Positions 11,762-23,919 of a stretch of DNA of 64,000 nucleotides are shown here, piece after piece. Made by a program: the position numbers and the translations under genes. Within the stretch, counting starts at the first letter, position 1. Each line of letters begins with the position of its first letter. The notes beneath the pieces are model-generated. The model saw only the letters and a list, made by a program, of their open reading frames with translations, searched no databases and was not told the DNA's origin. The stretch covers positions 23,799,718 through 23,863,717 of the forward strand of contig NC_046673.1 in NCBI RefSeq assembly GCF_003369915.1, in the 5' to 3' direction. Source of the DNA: Drosophila miranda. Taxonomy: Eukaryota; Arthropoda; Insecta; Diptera; Drosophilidae.

Positions 11762-11872
11762 CCTTCGATAGCTCAGTTGGTAGAGCGGTGGACTGTAGAT
11801 GGTGTTGCGGTGCTTGTGCAACTTGGAAGCGGAGATATCCATAGGTCGCTGGTTCAAATCCGGCTCGAAGGA
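11762..11872 (+). tRNA. tRNA-Tyr (anticodon GUA) with intron, copy 2
   Basis: Same mature sequence as copy 1 apart from the variable-loop base. It has a 38-nt intron of unrelated sequence after GGACTGTAG. The A and B boxes are intact. A T run at about 11,880 downstream can serve as the RNA polymerase III terminator. Confidence 0.96.
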
Positions 11873-13299
11873 TGCGTCATTTTTTTCTTTCATTTTTCAT
11901 CTTTTTTTCATTGAAAAACCGATGGGAGTGTGGCAGAAATCTTTATAGTGTTGATTTATTCATATTTTAGAGCATAGTTACAGTTCTATTGTATCGATTT
12001 ATTATCGATATCCAGTGAGTACACTAGCCAACAAAATCGAACTGTTTTTTACTTAAGTTGTGTGAAAAAAGTCCTATAGTAAAACTAAAATCTATCAGAA
12101 AAAGTATTTTTGTATTTATCGATTTATTATAAAACTAAAAATGAATTTTGAATTTCCATTTCACTCAAATTCAATTGCATTTTGACGCAAAGTATTCTGG
12201 AAAGATACATATCTATTTGATCTTTAAATATTTATATTTTATTCCACATTATCTTACAGAACACCTTGCCCCAAACATGATAGATGCTCGATTTGAACAA
12301 TTTTTAGAGTAAAAAGAGAGGACACAACCCTATTGCCCTCTGGGTTCTTAAATCACACAAAAAAAGGTTTCAAAGGTGAGTGAAGTCCAGTGCAAATGTG
12401 CCGAAAATGTAGGTAAGCCTTTTTATGGCAATATGGGAGTCACAAAACGTGCGTCCACTGGTATCAATATATTTATGTACACATAAATTTTATTGGTTCT
12501 TGAAAGAATACGAATAAAACTATGTCACTATTAACGTTCGAATTTGGCAAGTCGATAGGAACAGGTGTTCCTTAATTCTGAATAATCTCTAGGTGTAGGA
12601 TCGCTTTATCATTAGCATTTCTTCGAAAAAAAGAAAGTTCTTATCAACAGTAGACCGACCCGACCACTCCAAAAGAATTGAAAGTCGCCAAACCATTTAG
12701 GCGTGTTTAACATGCAGGAAAACTGAATCATCATCATAGTTGGAATGTAGATCTACGATCTGTCGATAGCGAAATCAGTTCTCGAAAAGATAATCGGAGT
12801 GTCCCACACGCCCAACCCCCGTGTGATTCATCATCAATGGGCCGGGCCGGACAATACGCCTCGTAAGTGAAGCTCTCCCCAAGTGTATATATCTCTGTGG
12901 GAAAGTGTTAGGGGTCTTTTGGCGCTTACAATCGTTTATACCCCCGAAGGATCGGCTGGGGGTAGCGCATTCCATCAACCCAATAATAACTTGGATCGAT
13001 CTAGAATGACTAATACACTTAGAGGGGACGTGGCGGGGAGGGGCGGGGCGGGACGGGGCGAGAAGCTTTATGACGGCGTATCGTGTGCCCTTCTCCGATA
13101 AGCCCGGGGACACATGTCGTCTGCTTGTACGGGACTGGCACTCGCGTTATCATCTTTTTGCCAGGCCAAACCGAACTACGAATTTATTTGCTTTATTGGC
13201 CCTCTATGGCTGGCTGACTGCCTGTCCGTTCCGTTCTATTGATAAATATGGAGATTGCCTTGCGGGTTGGCTTTAGTTCTAAATAGTCCGCCCAACGAA
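11873..13299. other. Intergenic region without recognised genes
   Basis: AT-rich to about 12,770, then GC-rich. It includes a small hairpin at about 12,940-12,966 (TACCCCC/GGGGGTA arms) and a G-rich GGGGCGGGGCGG-like run near 13,030-13,060. No convincing coding frame was seen on either strand. Confidence 0.4.
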
Positions 13300-13458
13300 A
13301 CGGTCGAGTGTACGTACCGTGCCCTCACACGCTCGCGGCCAGAAGTACCCGCCTCCGTGCATTTTTGATACACTGTTTGCTCGCGACCGCTTTGCCGACT
13401 GTTTTTTTCTGGTGCGTTCTTTTGTGGTTCTCTTTTTGTTCTAGTGAAAGGCTTTAGG
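13300..13458 (+). promoter_or_regulatory. Probable noncoding first exon and promoter of gene 2
   Basis: A GC-rich, TTTGC-rich 5'-UTR-like stretch ends at a strong donor, TTTAGG|GTAAGT, at 13,458/13,459. The matching acceptor would be CTCTCTCTCCCCAG at 15,323, giving a UTR exon 15,324-15,420 just before the gene 2 ATG. No coding lies between. The start site itself is not resolved. Confidence 0.45.
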
Positions 13459-13824
13459 GTAAGTGTCGCCTCCGTCTCCGCCTCCGCCTTTGCTCGCTGG
13501 ATGGCCTATCATGTCCGCACAAATATTAGATATTGTATCTCGCGAAACCCAGAACCAAAACCAGATGTCTACTGCCGGCTCTCGGCTGACGCGTATTGGA
13601 TTTATGCCACTCTGCCACTCGTTTATCTCTGTTTATTCCTGTTATACGTCTGTTTATTAGTTTTCGCTCCCTCCGTGAGTGACTCACAGTATGAGGGTGG
13701 GGGGGCGGTGGAGTGGGCGGGCATACCCGTGGGATTTCCATTCATTAAATGCTAATCGATTTGAGTACTTTCTATTCCTTTCTGCTCTCACTATTCTGTG
13801 TGTAAATGCTACTTTCCCTACGAA

Positions 13825-14818
13825 ATTCGCATAAGTGAACGGCTCTTATACGGATGAGGAGTCGCTGCCCATCAGTGAGTGGAACACATGGGTTGTTCCT
13901 TTTCTTTTCTATTCCCATATGAGTCCCTGTACGAATTTATCTAACAAAAATGTGTTCCCCTAAACGAACGGCACCTTCGAATGCATTTCCCATTAAGCAG
14001 GGCATCCACAGGCGAGTTCGATGATCAAGTTCTTCTGTGGATGCCCTGCTCTAAGCGAACGAAGAGAACCAGCTCCCAGTGGATTCGCCGTAAAAAAATT
14101 CGCTATCTAATAAGTATGGGATGTATCTGTTCCATTCCTGTACTCCTGTATTCCATTATTTCGGTTCCTCTTCGTATGATTCGCTGTACAAATTTCCCAT
14201 AAGTGAGCGGCACACATTCGTACAGAATGTATCATGAAGTTTGGATAAATCATTGCCACATTTCAGAAGTTTCATTCATATATCTGAAGCATATGGAACC
14301 TTTCCCTTTCCTTAATGAAATCTTAGAGCATAAAGCCCCCAATAAAAAACAAAAAAAAAAAAAAATGTCTGCCAGAATCAGGAAAGAATCATAAATAGCT
14401 GGGCTTATCGGTGCATTTGCTTTTATGCAATTCATTCTTAGATCAGCAAAATTTCTTACATCGCTGCCGGCTCGCTCTGTGCGCTCGGACTCTGCTCCCA
14501 ACACACGCGCGCGTATCACACAGAAAAACCCGTTGCCACCAGACTCGGGGCGCCGTTTCGACTGATTCCGCGACAATGGAATGGGATAACCATTATCGTC
14601 ATCTAATTATTATCGACTTGAGAGTTTGTGTGTCTGAACAAAGACGGATTGGCTGTTGGGTGCATGAGTTTTATAGTATTTTTGTATACAAACCTGAGTG
14701 CAAGATTACGAGTGTGAGGATTCAAATTAGAAGCTACCCAGACAGAGAGCTCTTCCAGAAAGGTTTCGCCGTTCGCGGTACATTTCCAAGCGCAAAAGTA
14801 CCCATAATTGAACGGCAC
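13825..14818 (+). repeat. Cluster of dispersed motif like CCCATAAGTGAACGGCAC
   Basis: Related copies lie at 13,825-13,844, 13,954-13,974, 14,192-14,214 and 14,798-14,818, with partial copies near 13,984 and 14,050. Two inverted relatives occur near 42,865 and 42,940. They share the form C(C/A)TAA..GA(A/G)CGGCAC. Confidence 0.6.
13995..14053. other. Perfect 16-bp inverted repeat (hairpin)
   Basis: Arms AGCAGGGCATCCACAG and CTGTGGATGCCCTGCT around a 23-nt loop, with three more pairs possible beyond a one-base bulge. It lies in the presumed first intron of gene 2. It could be a small-RNA hairpin, a regulatory palindrome or a repeat relic. Confidence 0.7.
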
Positions 14819-15420
14819 TTTTGTGGATAGGTATGGGTAGCCAGCCCACAAGTGAATGAAATCCATCCGTAGTAAATATCTGTCGCGTGTTTCCACTTCA
14901 TTTTAACGCGTGTAAATATTTACAAGGTACATCCCCAAACCCCAACCCCAACTCCAACCCCGCCCCGCTGTAATAGCCGAGTGCATTCTGTGTGCGACTA
15001 CGGTTACACGAGTACACGGTTACGCCTTGTAAAATGTTTGTACATCTCGGACATTTGTCCGTCGAACCGAAGTGTAGAGATAATTGTAACACGAGTAACG
15101 ATTTATTTACATTCATTTTGTTGGTTTATTGCCGCCCTATCAGTTGATTTTGATAAGATAATGACAATAGATAATAGATAATACAATTCAATCGGGTACA
15201 ATCGATCCATGTTTGAAGTGAACATTGATGGAGGCCCATGACATTCGAGAGACTGAGACTTGAGCTTGAATTTCCCCGAGTATTTCATGTATTCCTATTT
15301 CCTCGTTCTCTCTCTCTCCCCAGAGCTCCACCTGATTTTAAACGATTTTAATGCTGGGATAAACCAAAAACCACAAACAAAAAAACAAATCCAAGAGAGA
15401 CAAAAGACCATCAAGCAGCG

Positions 15421-18400
15421 ATGGCAAAGGTCACCAACTGGGACAAGTTCGTCCTTCTGCTGTGGAAGAACTGGACGCTACAATGGAGCCACAAGTGGCA
15501 GATGGTCATCGAATTGGTGCTCCCGGCGATCTTCTCCCTGCTGCTGGTCCTCGTCCGCACTTTGGTCGACACCGAACCGATGCCTGACCGGCTATACCAA
15601 CAGCAGAACATCTCCAATCTGGATCTGCTGAAGTAAGTTCTGGCCGCTCCACCAAGCGCTCTTCCATTCTTATTGGATCGATTTTTTATCGATTGCCATT
15701 TTGGATATCGATTTTATGTTTAAAGATTGCTTTTTATGTTTACCGATTGCCATTGCCTGCATCGATTTCCATTTATGTTTATCGATAGATCTTTATGTTA
15801 ATATAATTATTTTAATAATGTATCGATTTCCCTTGCAGATATCTATTTATATTGTATCGATTTCCTTCTCCATTTATGTTTATAGATTAAATTTTTTGCT
15901 TATCGATATTCTTTAATGTTAGTATAATTGCTTTTTGTATTTATCGATTGCTTTTTATCTACATCGATTCCCTTTTATGTTGATCGATTTCCATTTTGAT
16001 ATCGATTTGAATGCTTATCGAATTTTATTGCGCATATATTTTTTATTTATCGATTTTTATTAGGAATTATTTGTTCACCAGCCATCGATAAATATAAAAT
16101 AATTGACCAACACAAAATGTATGCAATTTTGATCGAGTATTCGATATTTATCGATTCCAGTTGAAAGATATTTTCTTTATTTCTTTCTATTGCATGTTTT
16201 GAGTATATTGTAGCTCTTCCGTTTTCCTCTTACTTATCCCACTTTTCCCACTTTTCCTATGATTTATTTTGATTTCCTTTTTTCTTTCTTTATGATTTTT
16301 ATAATTTTATTCGTATTTCCATTATTTTTTATTTGATTTTCAATCAGATTTAAAATTTATTCTATGATATCTGTAATATCTTATTTTTTTCATATATGTA
16401 ATTTCTACGCTTTTCCTCATTCTTGACATATATTTTGCATGATTTCTTATTATATTCCATTTATATTTCTTTACTATTATTACCTTTCATTTTCTATATG
16501 TTTTTTCATGAAATACTTCTTTTTCCTTAAGCTTTCTTTGGTTTTCCCATATCTTTTTATTGATTTCCCTTCTTTTCCTGTATCTTTTCTACGATTTTCT
16601 TCCATTTTCCATATTTTCCCTAAATTTATCTATTTTCTATGATTTTCCCTTGTTTTTCTTTATTTTCTATGATTTGCTTCCCTTTTCCCATATTTTTTCT
16701 TTCTCTTTCCGTATGCTTTCCCTATGCTTTCTTCTGGCAGGCTCGAATTTTCTATGCTTTCTATAGTTTCTGAATCTGCATTAAAAAAATACCAAAAAAA
16801 TACCAAAATATACTTCATATGTACGAGTATGTGTAAATTTGTAAATCTCTCGTCTCTCGTTTCCGCCCCAGACATACGTTGCATAGTTCGTCCTACTTTG
16901 GCAAACTCCTAGAGCTGATTGCACCCAACCGAAGGAGGTAATGAATCTGTAATGAAAATACCATGAAAATCCAACCATTATTCCAGGGATTGAATTTCCT
17001 CTAACTCCTCATCTAACATATGCTCAAGCAAAAGCCCAAAAAAAACTAAACCGTAAACCGTAAACCGTCTGTCTTGTCCAACTCCCAGTGCAAAAAAGAA
17101 CCCATGAATAAACCACCCACTATCCCACTTTCTATCCCTTTATTGATCCTGCAGCAACACCGACACGAGTCTGAAACCTTTCTACTTCAAACTGTACTAC
17201 TCGCCGTACAATCCCGTGCTGGACAAGCTCGTTAACGAGACCTGCAGGGTACTGCAGCTAGAGAGCTACCACTCATCGGTGGATGCTGCCACATTGCAGT
17301 CGGATCTGGTGGCGGAGCGGGCCTTCGCGGGCATACAATTCAGCGATGATTGGTCGAGTATCGACTCCCTGCCGTATGACTTCAGCTTCGCCCTGAGATT
17401 CCCCTCGGAGCTGCGAACGGCCACGATAGCGATAGCCAACACGTGGCTGACAATGCGGCTCTTTCCCAGCATTGATTTGACGGGGCCGAGGAATGAGCCG
17501 GAGGAAGACGGCGGCATACCGGTGGGATATCTGCGAGAGGGCTTCCTGCCGCTGCAGCATGTCCTGTCGATGAGCTATCTGCGACGAAAGGCCGAGGAGC
17601 TGCCGCAGAATGTGACCCTGCCGGAGGTGTGGCTGCAGCGATACCCGTTTCCGGCCTACATCTTCGATCCCCTGCTGGAGGGCATGTCTTCGATAATGTC
17701 GCTGATTATCCTCCTCAGCTTCATCTATCCGTGCACGTACATCACAAAGGTAAGTGGCTATGCCGCGACGGGATTGAACCTCTCATCTCTCACCTCTCAC
17801 GGCATATCAATCACTTGCAGTACATCACCGCCGAGAAGGAGAAGCAGCTCAAGGAGGTAATGAAGATCATGGGCCTCAGCAATTGGCTGCACTGGACCGC
17901 CTGGTTCGTCAAGTCCTTCATCATGCTGACCATCTCGGCGATTCTCATTGCCATACTCGTGAAGATCAACTGGAGCGAAGGCGTTGCCGTCCTGACCCAC
18001 GCAAATTTCACCGCCCTGGTGTTCTTTCTGATCGTCTATATCGTCGCGAGCATCTGCTTTTGCTTCATGATGGCCACGTTCTTCTCCAGGGCCAGCACTG
18101 CGGCGGCTGTGACGGGTCTGATCTGGTTCATTGCCTACATCCCATTCTCCTTTACAATCAACACGTACGACGATCTCAGTCTCGGGACGAAGCTGGGCTG
18201 GAGCCTGATCTCCAACACGGCCATGGGCTTTGGCATTAAGCTGATCCTTGGATTCGAGGGCACCGGCGAGGGTCTCCAGTGGAGCAATCTCTTCACCCCC
18301 GTGTCCGTGGACGATACCCTGACGATAGGGGCTGTGATGCTGATGATGCTCGCCTCCTGCTTCATTTGCATGACCATCTGTCTGTATGTGGAGCAGATAA

Positions 18401-21400
18401 TGCCAGGGAGCTTTGGTGTCCCGAAGCCATGGAATTTCCCCTTTACCATGGAGTTTTGGTGCGGCGAGAGGGAGTATATGGGTGTCGAAGATATGCCCGT
18501 CAATGGGGGACTGGAGGAGAACCGCGATCCGAATGCCTTTGAAAGGGAACCGGAGGGCAAACACATCGGTGTACAGATGCGGAATCTGAAGAAGAAATTC
18601 GCGGACAAAATGGTCGTCAAGGGTCTGTCGATGAACATGTTCGAGGATGAGATCACAGTGCTACTCGGACACAATGGCGCAGGCAAGACTACGACCATAT
18701 CAATGCTCACGGGCATGTTTCCGCCGACCAGTGGCACGGCTATACTCAATGGCAGCGACATACGCACCAATATCGAGGGGGCACGCATGTCCCTTGGCAT
18801 CTGTCCGCAGCACAATGTCCTCTTCGATGAGATGAGTGTCGCGAATCACATACGCTTCTTCAGCCGCATGAAGGGGCTGCGGGGCAAGGCCGTCGAGCAT
18901 GAGGTGAATAAGTACCTGAAGATGATCGAGCTGGAGGACAAGGCGAATGTGGCCTCCTCGAAGCTATCGGGCGGCATGAAGCGAAAGCTCTCTGTGTGCT
19001 GTGCCCTGTGCGGCGACACCAAGGTGGTGCTGTGCGATGAGCCCAGCTCTGGCATGGATCCATCCGCTCGCCGACAGCTGTGGGATCTGCTGCAGCAGGA
19101 GAAGATCGGTCGGACACTGCTCCTGACGACACACTTTATGGACGAGGCGGATGTGCTCGGCGATCGCATAGCCATCATGTGCGATGGCGAGCTCAAATGT
19201 CATGGCACATCGTTCTTTTTGAAGAAGAAATACGGCTCGGGCTATCGATTGGTAATAGAACTGATGATAAAGATATTTCGGCATATCCTTATTGACATTT
19301 TCTCTGTCTGTTTTTAGATCTGCGTGAAGCGTGAAAACTGCGAGACGAACGAGGTGACGGCCTTGCTGCAGAAGTACGTGCCTGGCCTGAAACCCGAGTG
19401 CGATATTGGAGCGGAGCTCTCGTACCAATTGCCGGATAACTATTCCTCGAAATTTGAGGAGATGTTCGGGCAGCTGGAGGAGCAATCGGATGAGCTGCAT
19501 CTGAATGGCTATGGCGTGGGCATCACCTCCATGGAGGAGGTCTTCATGAAGGTCGGTGCCGAGAAGGATGGCGCCGGCAATCTGAAGGATGCCAGCGAAA
19601 TAATGAACGGCGGCACTGGCTATGGCAAGGAGGACAACAACCACCATGACAACGAATCGATACAGTGTAAGCAGCGATTGATCAATCAATTGAATCGAAT
19701 CGAACCGAATGATAAACTCCATTAACTGTTTGCAGCCGATGGCATCTTCTCCGAGAATCGTCGCCTGCTCCAAGGAATGAAGCTCCTTTCGAATCAATGG
19801 AAAGCCATGTTCCTCAAGAAGATCCTGTACACGTGGCGCAACAAGCTGCTGCTCCTCATCCAGAACATAATGCCCATTTTCTTTGTGGTTGTCACGATCC
19901 TCATCATCGAAACGCAGGGCACCTTCATGGAACTGAAGCCCATCACCATGTCCCTCACACAGTATCCTTTGGCTGTGACAGTGCTGGAGCGGCAGAATCT
20001 CGGGATACAGGGCGACCGCATAGCCACACAGTATGCCGCCTTGGCCCAGTCCTATGGCTCAGATTATGAGCTGCAAGAGACGCCCGCAGAGAAAACCTTC
20101 ACGGACTACATCCTGGAGCTGGGCAGGACGATACAGGTGCGGATCAATTCGCGTTACCTCACAGCGGCCACTGTCAACGAGACGCATATTGTGGCCTGGC
20201 TGAACAACCAGCCAATGCATACGGCGCCCCTCACCGTCAATCTGGCACACAATGCCATTGGCATGGCCCTCCATCCAAACATCAGGATATCCGTGACGAA
20301 TGCCCCACTTCCGTACACCACCGACACGCTCCTCTCGCAGCTCTCGACGGGCAATAATCTGGGCACCCAATTGGCCACCAATTTGTGCTTCTGCATGTGC
20401 TTCGTCAGCTCCATTTATATCCTGTTCATGATCAAGGAGCGCGAATCGCGGGCCAAGCTCCTCCAGTTCGTGGGCGGAGTCAAGGTGTGGACCTTCTGGC
20501 TGTCGCAATTCATCTGCGACTTTGCCACCTACATCTTTACAGCGTTCATTATGATCCTCACGATACTGTGCTTCCAAGAGGCGGGTCTCTCGTCCTTCGG
20601 GGAGCTGGCACGTTACTTCCTGCTGCTGCTGCTCTTTGGCTTCTCGGCGCTGCCGTTCATCTACATCATGTCGCTCTTCTTCAAGGAGCCCGCCACCGGG
20701 TTTGCCCGCGTCTCCATCATCAATATCTTCTGCGGAATGGCCCTGTTTATTGTCGTTGTGGTTATGTCCTCGGATTTCTTCGATACCAAGGACACCGCAG
20801 ACGTTCTGGGCTGGATATTCCGCATCTTTCCACACTTTTCGCTGGCCATGGGCCTCAACAAGGTGTACATCAATACGGCCACAAGGAATGCCTGCGAAAA
20901 GCTGGGCCTGCCACCCGTACTGCTCTGCGAAATGATACCCAAATGTTGCAGTAAGTGTTCCTTACCCTTCGCAATGATTACCTTTTCCTAACAACGTCTA
21001 ACAAATTTTATTCCCACAGATATGAAGCCATGGTTCGCTTGGGCGGAGCCTGGCGTCGGCCCCGAAACCACCTACATGGTCACAACGGGAGTTGTTTTTT
21101 TCCTCATCATCATTGTCCTGGAATTCCGAATCATCGGCGAGCTCATCTACAAGATACGCCAAGCGTTAACGTAAGCACAGAATCGCTCTGACTTCTCTCC
21201 CTCTCTCTCTCTCTGTCCACAAAAGTAACCATAGCTTTTGTCGTTCCGCAGCAAGGCACCACCGCCACCCGTGGAGGGTTATCTGGATGACGATGTGGCC
21301 CAGGAGCGGGAGCGCATTTTCAATATGAGTACCCCCGAACTGGCCGCCAAGAATCTGGTGTTGGATCGTGTGACCAAATATTATGGCAACTTTTTGGCCG

Positions 21401-22845
21401 TCAATCAAGTGTCGCTCTGCGTGCAGGAGTAAGTTTTTGTCCCAGAATCAAAAAATCGATAGTACTCGTATTTTCTATGCAATATGTCATCAATTTTGCA
21501 GTAGTTTATCATGTGGATTCCCTAAAATGTATCGTTGGCATGAAAAATGTAGCTAAATTTGATCTAAGATCGAGCAAATATTAGGTTTTTATAGGAGAAA
21601 TCGAAAAGACAGCACAATACCGAATATTTTAGTCGATTAATAATCGATTCAAAATTGATGAATTATCAATTCTTAGTAGAAGAATTGGATGTGGATTAAA
21701 CATGGATACAATTCGATTGATTATCGATTATTAGTACTACAAAATATTGCTGCAAAATGTATTCAACTTACTAATTCTTTGGCGTCCTTTTTGCAGGGTG
21801 GAGTGCTTCGGACTGTTGGGCGTGAATGGAGCGGGCAAGACGACCACCTTCAAGATGATGACTGGCGACGAGCGCATCAGCTCGGGGGCGGCCTATGTGC
21901 AGGGCTTGAGCCTGGAATCGGACATGAATAGCATCTACAAGATGATCGGCTACTGTCCGCAGTTCGATGCCCTGCTGGACGATCTGACCGGGCGCGAGGT
22001 GCTGCGCATTTTCTGCCTGTTGCGTGGCGTCCAGGAGGGACGGATCAAGCAGCTGTCGGAGGATCTGGCCAAGTCGTTTGGCTTCATGAAGCACATGGAT
22101 AAGCGAACGGCCGCCTACAGCGGTGGCAACAAGCGGAAGCTGAGCACCGCCATAGCCGTCATTGGCAGCCCCTCGGTGGTGTACCTGGATGAGCCGACAA
22201 CGGGAATGGATCCGGCGGCACGTCGCCAGCTGTGGAACATGGTCTGTCGCATCCGTGACTCGGGCAAATCGATTGTCCTCACCTCCCACAGCATGGAGGA
22301 GTGCGAGGCTCTATGCACGCGTCTGGCCATCATGGTCAATGGCGAGTTTAAGTGCATTGGCAGCACGCAGCATCTAAAGAACAAGTTCTCCAAGGGCCTG
22401 ATCCTGAAGATCAAGGTGCGACGTAATCTGGAGGCACTGCGACAGATGCGGCACAGCAGCAGCTTCACAGCCGGCACAAGGAATGCCGATGAGCAGACGG
22501 TGCCTGAGCAGATGGCACAGCAGAACATCAACCAAGTGAAGGAGTTTGTGGAGCGTGAATTTCCACATTCCATATTGCAGTAAGTGCTAAACTTGAATCG
22601 AAGGGAGGAAACCCTTTCTGTAAATGTTTTGTTGTATGTTTCTTTCTTGCAGAGAGGAATATCAGGGCATTTTAACATTCTACATTCCATTGACGGGCGT
22701 CAAATGGTCGCGTATCTTTGGCCTAATGGAGAGCAATCGCGAGGAGTTGAATGTCGAAGACTATTCGGTCAGTCAGACTACATTGGAGGAGATATTCCTC
22801 GAGTTTGCCAAGTACCAGCGCGAGGATACGCGTGCCCAACAGTGA
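15421..22845 (+). CDS. CG1718: ABC transporter subfamily A, canonical, ABCA3-like (gene 2)
   Basis: Predicted 1701-aa full transporter. Coding exons are 15421-15632, 17155-17749, 17821-19251, 19318-19666, 19736-20950, 21020-21170, 21252-21428, 21797-22579 and 22653-22845. The total of 5106 nt is in phase at every junction. Start ATG follows AAGCAGCG. Hydrophobic helix at about 27-48, a long extracytosolic loop (REGFLPLQH motif), a helix cluster at about 255-470, NBD1, a second transmembrane half and NBD2. NBD1 has Walker [10 protein letters not shown] (552-560), LSGG (651-654), Walker B DEP (675-677) and switch His 707. NBD2 has GVNGAGKTT (1385-1393), YSGGNKRKL (from 1484), DEP (1508-1510) and His 1541. 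Both sites look fully ATP-hydrolysing. The length is close to mammalian ABCA3 (1704 aa), a phospholipid exporter of lysosome-related organelles; lipid transport at internal membranes is inferred. The symbol rests on my recollection of the fly X-linked cluster. Confidence 0.9.
15675..16160 (+). repeat. ATCGAT-rich degenerate array in gene 2 intron 1
   Basis: About fifteen ATCGAT hexamers in under 500 nt, mostly as TATCGATTT followed by CCATT or TTATGTT. ATCGAT is the core of the DREF site (TATCGATA) and contains CGAT, related to BEAF-32 CGATA sites. It looks like a decayed tandem array with a 15-30 nt period. Confidence 0.75.
16230..16740 (+). repeat. T-rich degenerate array around TCTATGATTTTCC
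   Basis: Repeated phrases such as CTATGATTT, TTGATTTCC and TATGATTTTCCCTT in a pyrimidine-rich block of the same intron. No coding content. Confidence 0.6.
16872..16937 (+). other. Candidate in-frame cassette exon of gene 2
   Basis: 66 nt bounded by a strong acceptor (TTTCCGCCCCAG) and a GTAATG donor. Both edges have the phase needed to sit between exon 1 and exon 2. It would add 22 residues beginning about [18 protein letters not shown] with no stop. It falls at the start of the first extracytosolic loop. It may be alternative or cryptic. Confidence 0.35.
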
Positions 22846-23281
22846 GCGCATACAACACGCATACTAGTTGTTGCTAATCCTCCCCCTTTGGCTTTTATAA
22901 CTTATGGGTTTTTTTTGAATGCCTCATCAGACCTATTTCGAGAATCAACGCCATGCCACTCATTTCTATGTCTCATGCATCACCACTCATCACGAATGCA
23001 CAGGAGCAGGAGACACTTTTGTCATCCGCGATCTTTCGTTGTAGTTTTCTTGTAGTTCTTTTAGTAGTGGCTAATCCCAATACCTCTCTCCCCCCCATCT
23101 TTATTGACACCAACCAACCAACCAACCAACCAACCAACCAAACAGCAGCTAACTTTTCCGCATGGCTTGTAGACCTATCTTCAATTCTGCAATCTGCTAT
23201 CTCTTATCCTATTTCGATGTCAATATTGCTAATGCTAATGTATGACTATGTAACGTTTTTGTTCCCCCCCAAAAAATGCAG

Positions 23282-23342
23282 CCAAGGCCACCTCTCAAAG
23301 CTGAGAAAACTATGCAAATCCCTTCTAGATAATGAGTATTGA
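23282..23342 (+). other. Candidate alternative C-terminal exon of gene 2
   Basis: Follows ATGCAG at 23,276-23,281. If joined to 22,841 the phase fits and the tail reads HQGHLSKLRKLCKSLLDNEY, then TGA at 23,340-23,342, replacing the final Gln. The polypyrimidine tract is interrupted by AAAAAA, so support is moderate. Confidence 0.3.
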
Positions 23343-23895
23343 ATGAAACCAACTACCTAAACGGATCTAATCGGATCTTCTGTGACCTGATGCCTGAAAC
23401 ACACACAAAATAGTTTCTAAGACTCTTAACAAAAGAAACCCAGACAAAAGATAATGCAACGTGAATGCCTTGTTACCTTGTGATCTACTAGCGAAATTAC
23501 ACACCTAAAAATAACATAACAGAGAGATCTACCATATATATATATATATACACATATATATATATATATCGTATAACGTATAACGTATCTGCCTGAAATG
23601 CACGATAAGTTCCAAAGATTTTTACGTATCATTTTATCATTTTTATTTTTAGTTTTTTTTTTTTTTGTTTTCGTTTCCATTTTGTATTTTGTATCTTGTT
23701 CTGCCATCAAAAGTATTCTTCTTTAAGGTACACAAAAGAATCGGCGCTTTACATTTTTAGCTTTAAAAAAAAGAAGTCAACTCGATGTATTTTTATTATG
23801 AATGTTTGTACTTACGATTTCGGGAGCTAAAACCAAACTGTAAATACTATAGTTGCGATTTAACTATGGAACCTGAGCGATAACATTAAATGTGT

Positions 23896-23919
23896 AATAA
23901 ACGGAAATAAATAATAAAT
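23896..23919 (+). terminator. Poly(A) signals of gene 2
   Basis: AATAAA at 23,896-23,901 and an overlapping AATAAATAATAAAT cluster immediately after. They lie about 1.05 kb past the stop codon. Confidence 0.7.

Noticed and set aside
12940..12966. TACCCCC/GGGGGTA hairpin as a noncoding RNA gene
   Set aside because: Stem is only 7 bp and no snRNA, snoRNA or tRNA boxes are visible around it.
17797..18564. 255-codon minus-strand frame opposite gene 2
   Set aside because: Antisense shadow of gene 2 exon 3. The plus strand holds transmembrane helices and the start of NBD1.
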